Shown here: piece after piece, positions 49,735 through 61,814 of the stretch
Numbering within the stretch: position 1 is the stretch's first letter
Layout of the letters: each line of letters begins with the position of its first letter
DNA from: Flaccisagitta enflata
Taxonomy: Eukaryota; Chaetognatha; Sagittoidea; Aphragmophora
NCBI GenBank assembly: GCA_965153355.1
Contig: OZ231127.1
Location: 26,350,001-26,414,000, forward strand
Direction of reading: 5' to 3'
Length of the DNA stretch: 64,000 nt
Notes under the pieces: model-generated
Database searches by the model: none
Seen by the model: only the letters and a program-made list of their open reading frames with translations
What the model was told of the DNA's origin: nothing
Translations under genes and position numbers: made by a program

Positions 49735-51660
49735 AGATCAGATAGGATAGCTTTTGATAGTAAAATTTGCGGGTGAAATCGGATAGGATAGCCTTTGAAA
49801 GTGAAACGTGGGAGTGAAATCAAATAAGATAGCATTTGATAGTGAAATTTGCGATTGAAATCAGATGGGATAGCCTTTGATGTGAAATTTGGGAGTGAGA
49901 TCCGATAGTAGAGCCTTTGATAGTGAAATTTGCGGGTGAAATCAGGTGGGATAGCCTTTGATGTGAAATTTGCGAGTGAAATCAGATAAGATAGTCTTTG
50001 ATAGTGAAATTTATGGATGAAATCAGATGGGATAGCCTTTGTGAAACGTGGGAGTGAAATCAGATAGGATAGCATTTGATAGTGAAATGTGCGATTGAAA
50101 TCAGATGGGATAGCCCTTGATGTGAAATTTGCGAGTGAGATCCGATAGTAGAGCCTTTGATAGTGAAATTTGCGGGTGAAATCAGATGGGATAGCCTTTG
50201 ATGTGAAATTTGCGAGTGAAATCAGATAGGATAGTCTTTGATTGTGAAATTTACGAGTTAGATCAGATAGGATAGCCTTTGATAATGAAATTTACGAGTT
50301 AGATCAGATAGGATAGCCTTTGAAAGTGAAATGTGCGAGTGAAATCAGAAAGGATAGCATTTGATAGTGAAATCTGCGATTAAAATCAGATAGGATAGCC
50401 ATTGATTTGGAAGTTTGCGATAGGATAGCCTTTGATAGTGAAATTTGCGGGTGAAATCAGATAGGATAGCCATTGATAGTGAAATTTGCGGGTGAAATCA
50501 GATGGGATAGCCTCTGATGTGAAATTTGCGAGTGAAATCAGATAGGATACACTTTTTTTTTATATAAACTTGATGATCATCATGATTTTTTTTAATGCCT
50601 GATTTAATAGGCAAATTAGAAAAAGAAGTCATTTTCAATAATAGAAAATTTATATTTCTGAAAAATTTGAATACAATTCATGTTTTAAATAATAAACTGA
50701 AAAAAAGTTTTTTTGAAAATGGCCAAGACTAAATCTCAGCCTGGGCTGTTTCTTATTTTGTTCTTAAAATTTTGGCAAATCTCAGGCTCATGTCTCTTAT
50801 AAACTGGTCTCTTATATAAAAATAGCAGCCCAAAGGCAGTAAGTGGTCAGCGGTACCCGTGCCCTGCTTGAGTAGTATGTGATTTAGGTTGAGGGGGAGC
50901 AGGGCAGCGGCCCCGAAGGGGACGAAGTCCTGTAGAACACAGGGGGAATCTGTCCGTCCGTCCATCCGTCCGTCCGTCCTTCTCTCAGCCTTCCTTCTGT
51001 CTAGGAAGCCCTGTTATTCAAACTCTCATTGAATTACATGGAGAAATGACAAAAGGCAGTATATGGACAAGGGTACCCCTGCTCTTCTTGAGAAGTTTGT
51101 AGGTTAAGTTGAGGGGGGGAGCAGGCCAGGATCTAGGTCTCTGAGGAATCTGGGTCTCAGAGGCCAGGGTTGGTCTCTGAGGCCAGGATTTGGGTCTCTG
51201 AGGCCAGGATTTAGGGCCTGAGGCCAGGTCTGGGTCCTGGAGGCCAGAATCTGGGTCACAGAGAGCAAGATCTAGATCTCTGAGGCTAGGATTAGGGTTT
51301 TAGAGGCCAGAATCTGGGTATTAGAAACCAGGATCTAGATCTTAGGGGCCAAAATGATTGAATTTTGACCAAAATTCAGGTTTTCTAGCCAGAATTTAGC
51401 CATTTTGCTTGGATTTTGCCATTTTGCTTGGATTTGGGCCATTTTGCTTGGATTTGCACTCCAAAGAAGACAAAGCCCTGAGAATGGGGCGGGGGGGGGA
51501 CGGACGTACGGACGTACGGACGTACGGACGGACGGACGGACAGATTCCCCCTGTGTTCTACAGGACTTCGTCCCCTTCGGGGCCGCTGCCCAAAAAGTGT
51601 AGTCTTTGATAGTGAAATTTAAGAATTAGATCAGATAGGATAGCCCTTGAAAGTGAAACT
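49735..51660. repeat. 42-bp tandem array, interrupted by a foldback element
   Basis: About 18 units of roughly 42 bp: GATAGCCTTTGATAGTGAAA, TTTGCGGGTGAAATCAGATG. Units run from 49735 to 50550 and reappear at 51600-51660, to the right of an AT-rich block and the foldback element at 50841-51591. Confidence 0.82.
50841..51591 (+). mobile_element. Foldback minisatellite element, subfamily 1
   Basis: Head AGTGGTCAGCGGTACCCGTG; left arm GCAGCGGCCCCGAAGGGGAC, GAAGTCCTGTAGAACACAGG; (CCGT)n patch. The body of GAGGCCAGGATCTGGGTCTC units spans 51120-51350. A degenerate second head lies at 51057-51125. GGACGTACGGACGTACGGAC leads to the right arm: CCCCCTGTGTTCTACAGGAC, TTCGTCCCCTTCGGGGCCGC, TGCC. Confidence 0.85.
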
Positions 51661-51882
51661 CTAGGGTCGCGTAAACTGTATGCGTATACGGCATTCAAGA
51701 CTGAAAATTGATGATTTACCAGTTTGCAGTTGGCTGGTCGCTTTAATGATCATTTACACATTTTCATATACAAACCGAGCGGGCTGAGGTCGAGTTCGGC
51801 CTGGGATTGACTTAATAAAAAAAAGACTCTAAAAAAATAAAAATCGAACTACATCGCCAATGGCGCCGTTAGACAGGATAAA

Positions 51883-52395
51883 CAGTCAGTGGACAAAACA
51901 AATTAGGTAGAGAGCTCACTCTGTTAGCTTTGCTCCAACCTACTGTTATTAAACAGCAGGCTGTAAACAACAACTGGTTGTGAAAATTACAGCCGGCTGT
52001 CATCTTACTAAGTCGGCAAAAATCCAACCATAATAGAATAGAACGTGACTGGCATACTCATAATCCTGATGAAATTCTGAGACACTTAACACTTTTTATA
52101 AAGAATAATCTTCAAACATTGTATCATAACTTTATTAAACATTGATAAACAATTTTTCTTTTCACATAAAAGTATATGTTGTGACATATCAAACTTGTCA
52201 GAATTTCACAAGGATTATTAATTTGCAGGTTTGGTTCTAATTGGTGAAAGTTGGATTTTTGCCCACTTAGTAGCATAACAGCCGGCTGTAATTTTTACGA
52301 CCAGTTGTTGTTTACAGCCTGCTGTTTGATAACAGTAGGCTGGACCAAAGTCAACAGAGTGAGCTCTCTACCTATTTTGTTTTGTCCACTGACTG
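51883..52395. mobile_element. Inverted-repeat element, CAGTCAG family, copy 3
   Basis: Starts CAGTCAGTGGACAAAACAAA and ends GTTTTGTCCACTGACTG. Flanked by a perfect 4-bp duplication, TAAA (51879-51882 and 52396-52399). 513 bp; the interior ACAGCCGGCTGT and ACATATCAAACTTGTCAGAA segments match the other copies. Confidence 0.87.
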
Positions 52396-52568
52396 TAAAT
52401 GCTCATCACTACAGAGATGAGTATGATCATAGGTATGATAATGGGAGAATGATCAAACGATATAGGAACTCATTGGATGATAGAAGTGGATAGAGACAAT
52501 TCAAATACGTAGAGAACAAAGTGTCAGAAAATGCAAAACGTCAAGTAACATTGAATTTGATTATTGGA

Positions 52569-52860
52569 AAAAAGTCGAATTACGTAATTCGACTTTTTGA
52601 AACGTAGGGGAGAAATAAAGTTTTCCATTTTTGATTTGGGACAATTTTAGGAAGTTGAGCCGTTTTGGGGCTGGGATGATACATTTTTTGATATTCATAG
52701 CTAAGAAAGAGCTTATTTTTCTCTTTCAGATGGCGCCAACCAGAAGTCTCTACGATCAATATTTTTGGCGCTATGAATTTTTGAATCTTTTAATATTTTT
52801 TCGCATTTTTGCAAAAATCAATATTTTTCATTGATCCCATTTTTCAGCCCCATGTAACAA
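52569..52860 (+). repeat. 300-bp palindrome-headed repeat, copy 3
   Basis: Head is a perfect 30-bp palindrome (52569-52598; core GTCGAATTACGTAATTCGAC), different in sequence from the head at 17732-17761 although the following 260 bp are clearly homologous. Confidence 0.7.
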
Positions 52861-53033
52861 GAGTGAAGAGTCAAGATGTTACACAAATTGGCCTAACTTT
52901 TATGACATAGGTTTGCATTTTACTCTGTGAGAGAGAGAGAGAGAAAAGAAAAGAAAGGAAAGAAAGACACACACCCTCAGAAAGCCATTCTCACATTCAT
53001 ACATACATAAGACAGAGTGAAGAAGAAAAAGAA

Positions 53034-53205
<172 letters not shown>

Positions 53206-53270
53206 ATGGATGCACGCACCCACACGCACACACATGCATGCACATACATACACACGCACACACACACTCA

Positions 53271-53889
53271 AAGACAAAGGAAGACCAAAAAAGAGACACA
53301 GAGAGAAAGATTAAATGACAAAAACAGGCAGGCAGTCAACCAGACATCATGAGATGCACACACAAGAACATGCACTGAAAAAAAAGACTCCCATTTACGA
53401 CTTTTTTCCGGTCGGCGAGAGCCGCCTTTATTGGTACGAACAGAGAGAAAAAAATGAGATCAGAAAGTCAAGAATGAGGCCAGAATCATGGGTTAGGGCG
53501 TGTTTCTAGTGAGCGCCAAAAACGCGTTTGTTCCCGTGAAACGCGATAACAGTATGAACACATATTCAAGAATTTCTTCACTTACGAAAGGAGTGGCGAA
53601 GTAGGTGAGCGAGCCTGTGAAGGGCGGCGGGCAGCGACGGAGCGCTGCAAGGCCCAGTGAGCGGAGTGGCGGTACGAACAAGCGAGCATGCTTGAGCGAC
53701 AGTGGCCACTTCAAAACACGTGCGTGCTGACTAGAAAATGTTGCCACTGTGGTAACTTGAGTGAGATCAAAAGGAAGGAATGCTGGGTGGGAAAAAAAGT
53801 GGGAACAGAAAAGTCATGGATAATGATTAAGTGATGGAGGAAAACATTGAATAGAAAGGAGCGCAGACCATGGAGGCAAGTGCTGTAGA
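53271..53889. other. Non-coding stretch with a short conserved hairpin segment
   Basis: 53395-53436 repeats the segment at 19208-19249 almost exactly. Its core, CGGCGAGAGCCG, is a 4-bp stem with a GAGA (GNRA) loop. No gene recognised in the rest. Confidence 0.5.
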
Positions 53890-54440
53890 AGAAAAGGAAG
53901 TTGAAGAGAGGAAGAAAGTGAAGAAGAAAGAGAGAGAAAGATGATGATGAAGAAGAGAAAGAAAAAAAGAAAGAAAGAGAAGAAAGAAAGAAAGAAGAAA
54001 AAAGAGAAAGAAAGAAAGAAGAAAGAAGAAGAAGAAGAAGAAGAAGAAGAAGAGAGAAGAATGAAGGGAAGAGAAGAAGAAGAATAGGAAGAAGAAGAAG
54101 AATAGGAAGAGAAGAAGAAGAATAGGAAGAAGAAGAATAGGAAGAGAAAGAATGGGAAAGAAAGAATAGGAAGAAGAAGAATAGGAAGAAGAAGAATAGG
54201 AAGAAGAAGAATAGGAAGAAGAAGAATAGGAAGAAGAAGAATAGGAAGAAGAAGAATAGGAAGAAGAAGAAGAAGAAGAAGAAGAAGAAGAAGAAGAAGA
54301 AGAAGAAGAAAGAAGAAGAAATAAAGAAGAAAGAAAGAAGAAGAAAGAAGAAAGAAAGAAAGAAGAAGAAGAAGAAGAAGAAAGGAAGAAGGAGAAGAGG
54401 AAGGAGACGAAGAAGAGGAAGGAGACGAAGAAGAAGAAGA
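53890..54440. repeat. (GAA)n and AGAAGAAGAATAGGA minisatellite
   Basis: Purine tract of GAA/GAAA repeats. About ten units of a 15-bp AGAAGAAGAATAGGA repeat lie at 54080-54260. Confidence 0.92.
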
Positions 54441-54454
54441 ATAGTCGCAAAAGC

Positions 54455-55252
54455 GTTAGATGGTCAGCGGTACCCGTTGCCCCTATGTGAGTGTAGGAGG
54501 GTGTGAGGTGTTTAGAGGGCAGCGGCTTGAAAGGCAAACTGAGCCTCCATGCTGATCTTTGAGCCTCCAGGCAGGGATCTGAGCCTCCAGGATTGGATTT
54601 GAGCCTGGAGGCTGGGATCAGAACCTCCGGGCTTGGATTTGAGCCTCCAGGCTGGGAGCTGAGCCTGAAGGTTGGGATTTGAGCCTCGAGGCTGGGATTT
54701 GAGCCCCGAGGCTGGGATTAGAGCCTCGAGGCTGGGATTTGAGCCTGAAGGCTGGGATTTGAGCCTTAAGGCTGGGATTTGAGCCTCAAGTCTGGGATTT
54801 GAGCCTCGGGGCTGGGGTTTGACCCTCGAGGCTGGGGTTTGACTCCCGAGGCTGGGATTTGAGCCTCAAGGCTGGGATTGAGCCTCGAGGCTAAATTTGA
54901 CCCACCGAGGCTGGGATTTGACCCTCGAGGAGGCTGGGATTTGAGCCTCAGGCTGGGATTTGAGCCTCGAGGCGCTGGGATTTGAGCCCAAGGTCGGATT
55001 GAGCAACAGGACAGGATTTGAGCCTCGAGAGGCTGGGATTGCAGCCACGAGGCAGGAGGTGTTCAAGCCATGAGGCTGGATTTGAGCCTTGAGGCTGGGA
55101 TTTGAGCGTCGAGGGTGGGATTTGAGCCTTGAGACTGGGATTTGAGCCTCAAGGCTGGGATTTGGGCCTCAAGGGGGGGGACGTAGGAGAAGAAGAAGGA
55201 GAAATTTCCCCTGTGTGAAAGCATAGGTCATCGGCCCCTTGGGCGCCTGCTA
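54455..55252 (+). mobile_element. Foldback minisatellite element with 20-bp array
   Basis: Head GCGTTAGATGGTCAGCGGTA, then GGCAGCGGCTTGAAAGGC. About 30 units of 20 bp (GAGCCTCGAGGCTGGGATTT) span 54540-55170. The tail TGTGTGAAAGCATAGGTCAT, CGGCCCCTTGGGCGCCTGC identifies it as subfamily 2. The left arm is short and partly lost. Confidence 0.78.
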
Positions 55253-55278
55253 AGGAGAACAGGTCGCCCAAGGGCAAT

Positions 55279-55871
55279 ATATGGTCAGCGTACACCCTTA
55301 GCCCTGCTTTGAAGGAGATTGTGAGTTGGTGTAGGAAGCAGGCAGCGGCCCCGAAGGGACAGTCCTGTAGAACACAGGGGACTTTCGTTCGTCCTGCCTT
55401 ACCTGGATGAGATGCTACATAGAGGGTTGACTGAAGGCCTTCAAGAGCTTAAATTGAGGTCTAACAAGGCTGATGTAAGGTCTGAGAATGCCAATTGGAA
55501 GCTTGAGAGGACTAATTTGAGGCCTAATTTCAGGCATGAGAGGACAGGTTTGAGGCATGGGAATTTCGATTTGAGGCCTGCGAGGCCTAGTTTGAGGTCT
55601 GAAAGGCCAGGTTTGAGGCCTGCTAGGTCGGATTTGAGGCCTGAGAGGCTGGATTTGAGGCCTGAGAGGCTGGATTTGAGGCCTGAGAGGCTGGATTTGA
55701 GGCCTGAGAGGCTGGATTAGAGGCCTGAGAGGCTAAATTTGAGGCCTGAGAGGCTAGATTTTAGGCCTGAGGGGCCTGATAAGGGGGGGGACGCACGAAC
55801 CAACGGACGAACGAACGAACGAAAGTCCCCCTGTGTTCTACAGGACTTTGTCCCCTTCGGGGCCGCTGCCC
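55279..55871 (+). mobile_element. Foldback minisatellite element, subfamily 1
   Basis: Head ATATGGTCAGCGTACACCC; left arm GCAGCGGCCCCGAAGGGACA, GTCCTGTAGAACACAGGGGA. A 20-bp array (GAGGCCTGAGAGGCTGGATT) spans 55480-55770. GGACGAACGAACGAACG leads to the right arm CCCCCTGTGTTCTACAGGAC, TTTGTCCCCTTCGGGGCCGC, TGCCC. Both arms are present. Confidence 0.83.
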
Positions 55872-55990
55872 AAAAGGCGAAGAAGAAGGAGATGAAGAAG
55901 AAGATGAAGAAGAAGAAGAAGAAGAAGAAGATAGAAAGAAAAAAAAAGAAAAAAACCTAGGGGAAGAAAACAATGGATAAAGCAAAGAAA
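55872..55990. repeat. GAA-rich segment, duplicated at 63144-63276
   Basis: GGCGAAGAAGAAGGAGATGA through GAAGAAAACAATGGATAAAG, then CAAAGAAA. The same sequence, differing mainly in GAA copy number, sits just beyond the right end of the composite element. Confidence 0.8.
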
Positions 55991-56707
55991 ACTAGTCATC
56001 CAAGGATCGCACATGGTCAGCAGTACCCGATGCCCTGCTTGGAGTGATCAAGTGAAGTAGTGGAGAGAGAGCAGGGCAGCGGCCCCAAAGGGACGATGTC
56101 CTGTAGGACACAGGGGGAAATTTCGAGACGTCCTGGGGTATATTAGGTCTGAGAAGATGGATAGAGGTCATTAAAGGCGGGTTTGAAGCCTGGAGGGCAG
56201 AATTAGGTTTTAAAGAGTAGATTTGAGGTTTGAGGGGCAGGCTTGAGGCCCAGAGGACAAATTTGAGGCCTAAAGAGCTGATTTGAGGCCTTGAGGGTGG
56301 ATTTGGGGTATGGCAGCTGGGTAAATGCAGAGTTAGTGATATTAACACATGGTGTTGTGAAATCAGCAACATTGCCAATTCCACCAATGGCATTTAACAT
56401 AGAAAACATAGAAAAAAATTGTTTTTGCTCATTTTTCTCAAAATACGTCATCTTCAAATTTCTTCATTTTTTTGTCAAATGTTGCCCTAAGGGTGAGGAC
56501 CTTATGAATAAAAGAAGTTAGGATACTCCTCTTCTCAAAACTTGCAAAAAGAGGAAAAAAAATTTTTTGTGCTAAAGTTGCTAATTTCACAACCATTTGA
56601 AACCTCTTCTTATCATGTTGTTAATGTTGCTGATTTTAACAACTATCCAAGGTGCTAAAGTCGCTAATTTTAACAACATTTCCCACTTTTGACCCTCAAA
56701 TGTGGTA

Positions 56708-57254
56708 CAGTAGATCTCGTCTAGACTTGAGATAACGGGGGCAAGCACTATGGAAGAACAAATGAAACTAGAGGGCTGATATTTGGAATATGAATTAATA
56801 AAGGAATGATTTATTCCCCATGATACTTGGTTGCCATGGAAACGCATTTCCATGTATTTATGCTAAAATATCAATATTTTGAGAAATTTTTTGAGGGAAC
56901 ATTGCTGAGAATTAAATTTGCTACAACTTTCCCACAGTATGTTCTGTAAGAATATCGCTTGTTTGGCCGTTGCTAGGGAGCGTATCCATGTGTGACAACC
57001 CCTAGCAACTGCTAAACACACATTCTTACAGAACATACTGTGAAAGATATAGCAAGTAATTTTAGTGTTCACTCAAATTTCTCAAATGTTGATACTTCAG
57101 CGTAAATACATGGAAATGCGTTTCCATGGCAACCAACTATCATAGGCAATAAAGCATCATTTTATTAGTCTATGTTCCAAATATCAATCCCCTGGCTTCA
57201 TTTGTTAATTTAAATGCTTGCCCCCGTTATCTCAAGTCTAGACGAAATCTACTG
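56708..57254. mobile_element. Palindromic MITE, CAGTAGAT family, copy 2
   Basis: Starts CAGTAGATCTCGTCTAGACT and ends AGTCTAGACGAAATCTACTG. TA on both sides. 547 bp; same inverted interior as 31899-32469. Inserted in the left terminal repeat of the 6.5-kb transposon. Confidence 0.86.
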
Positions 57255-57256
57255 TA

Positions 57257-58974
57257 TAATTGACTACAATGGCACAATTGTGGCTATCCATGTCCACTAT
57301 ATGGTCACATATGGCCAATTCACAAACTGCATATGGCGTCTTGCAATGAGGTTTCTATTTTATATCTTACCTTTGACATCCCATTACCATAGTATAGGTC
57401 TATCATTGAGAAAACGGGCTGATGATGGATGGTTTTTACTGATAATGACAAGTATAGGCTCAAATAAAGAATTCTTGGCGGCTCTTCGTTGTCTTCTCTA
57501 TAAAACAACAAACGGCCAGAATTAAAAGCAATACAGGTTTTTTGTCCAGAAATCTGTTATCTTGGTTCTTGCTTAATTTCTTTAATCTTTTAGAACGTAC
57601 ATGCATGTAGATTCACAATTTTATGACCTGTGAGAGATGGAAAAAGGAAAAACAACCATTGCTAATACTGTGCCCAAATTCCTAACCATAACTTGGAATC
57701 TTGTTTAAAAAGTGAAATCCTGGCTTGTGCCATCATATTGCCATCTTCATGTGATGAAATGGACTGCTGTAGTAAACAGAAAAAGTTACAGATTTTACTA
57801 GACCTTGTCCACCACTGCAATTGGAGGCTTGCAAAAGGACCCAAAATGGCCAAAAAAGGCCTCAAAATAGCCCATTTAATGTTATATTGAAAAAAGAAAT
57901 CAAGAACAATGAAATTATTTCTTCCAAACCTTTTAGTACCCAAGAATGTAGCCTCAGTGAAGTGCAAGAGAGTAGAAACAGCAAAAAAATATGGCCCTAA
58001 GCATCCTGTAAGCCTAAACACAGGCCTTGAATAAACAAAAATGGCCCAAAATGACAAAAATGTTTTGGTCCTTTTTTGGCTCTTTTGGGTCCCTTGCAGG
58101 CGCCCAATTGCAGCCACTGGCCGTTTTTCAGCAAAACCTATGTCCATACATTACAGGGAATACCGCGCCAACCGGGACAAAAGAAAACGATGTATTTTCT
58201 CTTCTGAAAATGAGAAATTTGATTTGAAAACAGATTCTGATAGATCTTTTAAACCGATTTTATATCATCAAGAAAAATCATAACTGAATAGTACACTGAA
58301 AGCACACTGAAAGATAGAAAAAAAAGCCCAAATTTGACAAATTTCTTGAAATTTCTTCCAAAAGAATTGCCCAGTACTTTAATTGTACACTTTTAATGTT
58401 AACCATTACAACAAAGATTGGATGAAAAAACTTGGATTTGTCTTAAATTAAATGGGGAATCAATGTAGTTTCATGAAAAAGCTTTAAAAACCGACATCAA
58501 GGTTTCAATCGTCGAAATTATTCACTCAATTGAATAAAAAAACAAAAAATCCAACTTTTTCATCGTAAAACTTGGTCAAATTTTCAAAAATTATCAAAAG
58601 TAGGCAAAATGAATGGTGGAGCATGAAACTACATCGAATTATCTATCATTCAAGACCAATCCCAGCATGATAGCTCGATTTGTCTAGATTTGGCAAGAGA
58701 ATGAAGATATGTTGTTAAAACATCACAATCGCAATTTTCTGCAATTCCAGATTTCATGAATTACATAAGAAGTAACACTGCGGCCAAAGTTTTGGTCTCA
58801 GCACGACAAAGTTTATAGATAACAAAATTGGGGCTAAAGCTCTCTCTGGAACTTTTTTCAGAATTGATCCATCATTTTTAGAAGCAGAGATATGTCGTTA
58901 TCTTTCGTCCCGGTAGGCAGGGTATTCCCTGTATAACTGAGTGAACTGGATCAAAAACTGGGATTTTCTGTAAA
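57257..58974. other. Interior of the 6.5-kb transposon, no gene recognised
   Basis: AT-rich with several frames of 60-160 codons, none with recognisable domains. I treat it as non-coding filler. Confidence 0.4.
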
Positions 58975-59162
58975 CAAGGCCGGATACACGGCTACCGAAG
59001 TCGCGTGCGGGTGGGCAGGGGCCATTTTTGAGGTCACCAGACCATTTGGGCAAGAGCAGTGAGGTCAAAGAAATAAAATCATAAAAAAAAGTAAAGTGTG
59101 ATGGACGGACCGACCGACCAACCGACGGACAAAGCAGTTTGTAAAGTCGCGTGCACGCGACT
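58975..59162 (+). mobile_element. Short 'GTCGCGTGC' element, A type
   Basis: Head CAAGGCCGGATACACGGCTA, AGTCGCGTGCGGGTGGGCAG, a GGACCGACCGACC core and the palindromic 3' hairpin GTCGCGTGCACGCGACT followed by AAAAA. Left flank GTAAA. Confidence 0.83.
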
Positions 59163-60046
59163 AAAAATTACCCAAATTTTTGAACATTGATGCATTTTTG
59201 CCATTTTTGGCTATTTTTGGTCATTTTCGCCACCTATGCAAAGGCCGAGTAACTCATGGGGGCATCAGGGTGGCCATCTATGGTCCTCTGACTACAATTA
59301 CACAGCAAACTCAATCTGAGACCATAGCCTTGATTTGAAATAAAATATAACTTTAATTACTTAAAACTGGCAAAAATCATCATTTTGCAGTAATTCTGGA
59401 GGGTCTATACCCACAAAAAATCCACTATCTCATCCCAAATGGGTAATCACATGTCAGGTTACATACTTTTGAATGAGTTTTAATATTTTTTATCATTTCT
59501 TAACACATCTGGAGGACAAAACATGCTTTAAATGCCTGATTTTGAGGCCTGATATTGAGGCTTGGGGGGATGGACAGACGGAAAAAGGAAGCCAAAGAAT
59601 TTTGTCCCGTGTGGAGTCATAGGTCATCAGGCCGCTGCCCAAAAGGAAAAATTTGGATTTGAGTACTTCGAAATAATGGATTTTCTATGGGGGTAGTGTT
59701 GATAGAGGGTAAGGCACAACAACCTAAAAGTAGAATTTCAAACCCAATACTGGTGTCAATAGAAGCCTGAGACAGCCCCCTAACATGATCTGCTAAGAGA
59801 TTGCCCATTTTATTTAAGTCATTTAGGTAGAGGATAATAATTTTAGTTTTGGAGGGAAAAATACAAAGAAGTTGGGATACAGCAATTCTCCATTTTAAAA
59901 CTTAGTTGGTATCTGTGGGAAAAGATTTGTAAGTTTAGTGAAAATTGCGATCACAGATGCTTATCACGATTTTCTTATTTCCTCATCACCACTATCAGGA
60001 GGTGGCAAAAGCAGATGCGTACTGGCCAAGAGAGGCAAGATTACAA
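59163..60046. other. Interior of the 6.5-kb transposon, with a foldback-element remnant
   Basis: 59535-59645 resembles the tail of a subfamily 2 foldback element: GAGGCCTGATATTGAGGCTT units, GGACAGACGG, then GGAGTCATAGGTCATCAGGC and CGCTGCCC. Nothing else recognised. Confidence 0.5.
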
Positions 60047-60198
60047 CAAGGCCGGATACACGGCCACCAGTTGCGGACGGGTGGGCAGGAGCGGAAATGC
60101 GCGTTTTCACACTTTTCGACTCGTGCTCACCGACGGACGGACGGACGGACGGACGGACGGACGGACAAAGCCTCTTATAGAGTTGCGTGTCTGCAACT
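60047..60198 (+). mobile_element. Short 'GTTGCGGAC' element, B type
   Basis: Head CAAGGCCGGATACACGGCCA, AGTTGCGGACGGGTGGGCAG; (GACG)n of about seven units; AAAGCCTCTTATAGAGTTGC; 3' hairpin GTTGCGTGTCTGCAACT, then AAAAA. Confidence 0.83.
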
Positions 60199-60459
60199 AA
60201 AAAGCTAAAACTCATTTCCACACTCTTGCGTAATGGAACTTTTGTCTCTAACTATAATCACGTAATGAAAAGTAGAGATTACTGATAAGGGTAGAAGAAC
60301 TGTTCCAATGTCTCAAAGCCATCTTTTTACCCGTTTGTAGCAAATGAATGATAAATATTTGCGTATTCTCACTCTTTTAAAAGAGTTTTTAAAAACTGTG
60401 TTACACCTTGAATTTGTTGCTGTGATATTTTTGGATTTTTATCAATGATACTGGTTTTT

Positions 60460-60840
60460 AGTCGCGTGCACGCGACTCTAGAACTTGCCGAGTTGGTCAG
60501 TACGTCGGTAGGTTGCTACGTCGGTAGGAAATCTTTTTGAAACTTTAAAGTTTTAGGGTAATTAAAGGTACTTTAAGGTGCTTAAGGGTACTTTTGGGTA
60601 TTTTTGGGTACTTTAGGGTACGTTTGGGTACTTCAGTGTGTAGGTGATTGGGTATTTTTGGGTACTTTAGGGTACTTCAGGGTACTTTTGGGTACTTCAG
60701 TGTGTTTCTTTAAAGTGTAGGCCTGGTGGGCATGGTAGGCAGGGTATTTTGATGAGTATGCAGGGTATTTTAATGAGTAGGAAGGTAAATATGTGTGTAA
60801 TTATAATACGGAGCACGCGACTGTTGGCCTGTTAGGCTTG
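60460..60840 (-). mobile_element. 'GTCGCGTGC' element, C type, with GGGTACTTT array
   Basis: On the minus strand: head CAAGCCTAACAGGCCAACAG, TCGCGTGCTCCG, and the 3' palindrome AGTCGCGTGCACGCGACT at 60460-60477. The body (60545-60710) is an array of about 10 bp, GGGTACTTTA/GGGTACTTTT on the plus strand. Confidence 0.78.
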
Positions 60841-61614
60841 TTAAAATTCCTGTAATTGTAAAAGAATTAAACATAATTTTGCGTGAACCTGTCATGTTTA
60901 ATTCAATTCAGTGGAAAAGGACTGAGGTATTGATAGCACGTAAAGTAGGGATAAGGTGATGAATTTTCTTTTCAAATTTTCTTTTTTTATTGTGTGCATG
61001 CAATTTAATGACCCAATATGTCTGTCAAACCACCTGTTTCTTGGTCGGTTGGTTTGTTGATTGTCTGGTTGTGCATCACTGCTAATGACCAAATTGGTTC
61101 ATGTATCACTGCACCGGCTCACCAACATGATTTTAGGCAGTATATGAGTTTAATAGGTGAATAACCTTGTGTAATTACTGATGGTCATGGGTAAGGATGT
61201 AGAAGCGCTTGACCGCTGCCAGTTTGGTGGGTAGGATAGCTCCTGATATTTGAACTACAAAACAGTAGCGGAGGCGGCAGAAGCTGTATAAAAATCAATC
61301 ACTTCCACATTCCTAAACATAGACGCATAGCCTCTCCTTGACACCTTGACCAATAGCATAAGCCAAATTTTATGGTGCCAAAAGGTGTAGCATTTCATCA
61401 TCTATCAGTGAAGTATCTCTGGGGGGAAATAGAACCGCTGAAAGATATGTTTAGGCTGTGAAATTAAATCTGAGGCCTCAAAATCGGAATCAGTGGACCA
61501 GTCAATTGTAATGGAAACCCTCAACTACAATGGATAAAGGACTTTTGGCATTTTATGAAACCTATAGTGAAGTTAAACACTTGAAAAACAAGTGACGCGG
61601 GGTCACAACATTGT
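60841..61614. other. Interior of the 6.5-kb transposon, no feature recognised
   Basis: AT-rich; a short TTGGTCGGTTGGTTTGTTG patch near 61035-61060 may be a decayed element core. Confidence 0.4.
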
Positions 61615-61812
61615 TACAGACGGGTGGTCAGGGGCATCCGGCCCTTATCCACACTCCATGCCCCCCACCACCACACTTACCTAAAAAAAAAAAACATCTA
61701 AAACCCTTGTTTTTCCACTTTTTGACTTATGCGTTACGGATGGAGGGACCGACGGACGGACCAATGGACAGATGGAAGGACAAAGCCTCTTGTAGAGTTG
61801 AGTGTCCGCAAC
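61615..61812 (+). mobile_element. Diverged B-type element
   Basis: ACAGACGGGTGGTCAGGGGC, a CACCACCACACTTACC interior, ACTTTTTGACTTATGCGTTA, a GGACCGACGGACGGACC core, AAAGCCTCTTGTAGAGTTG and a hairpin ending GTGTCCGCAACT. The usual trailing A run is displaced by the adjoining MITE. Confidence 0.68.
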
Positions 61813-61814
61813 TA

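Noticed and set aside
53827-54537. 236-codon Ser/Phe-rich minus-strand frame
   Set aside because: Translation of the (GAA)n and 15-bp purine arrays.
57662-58147. 161-codon minus-strand frame inside the 6.5-kb transposon
   Set aside because: I looked for transposase motifs and found none; other frames here are equally long, so it is not supported.
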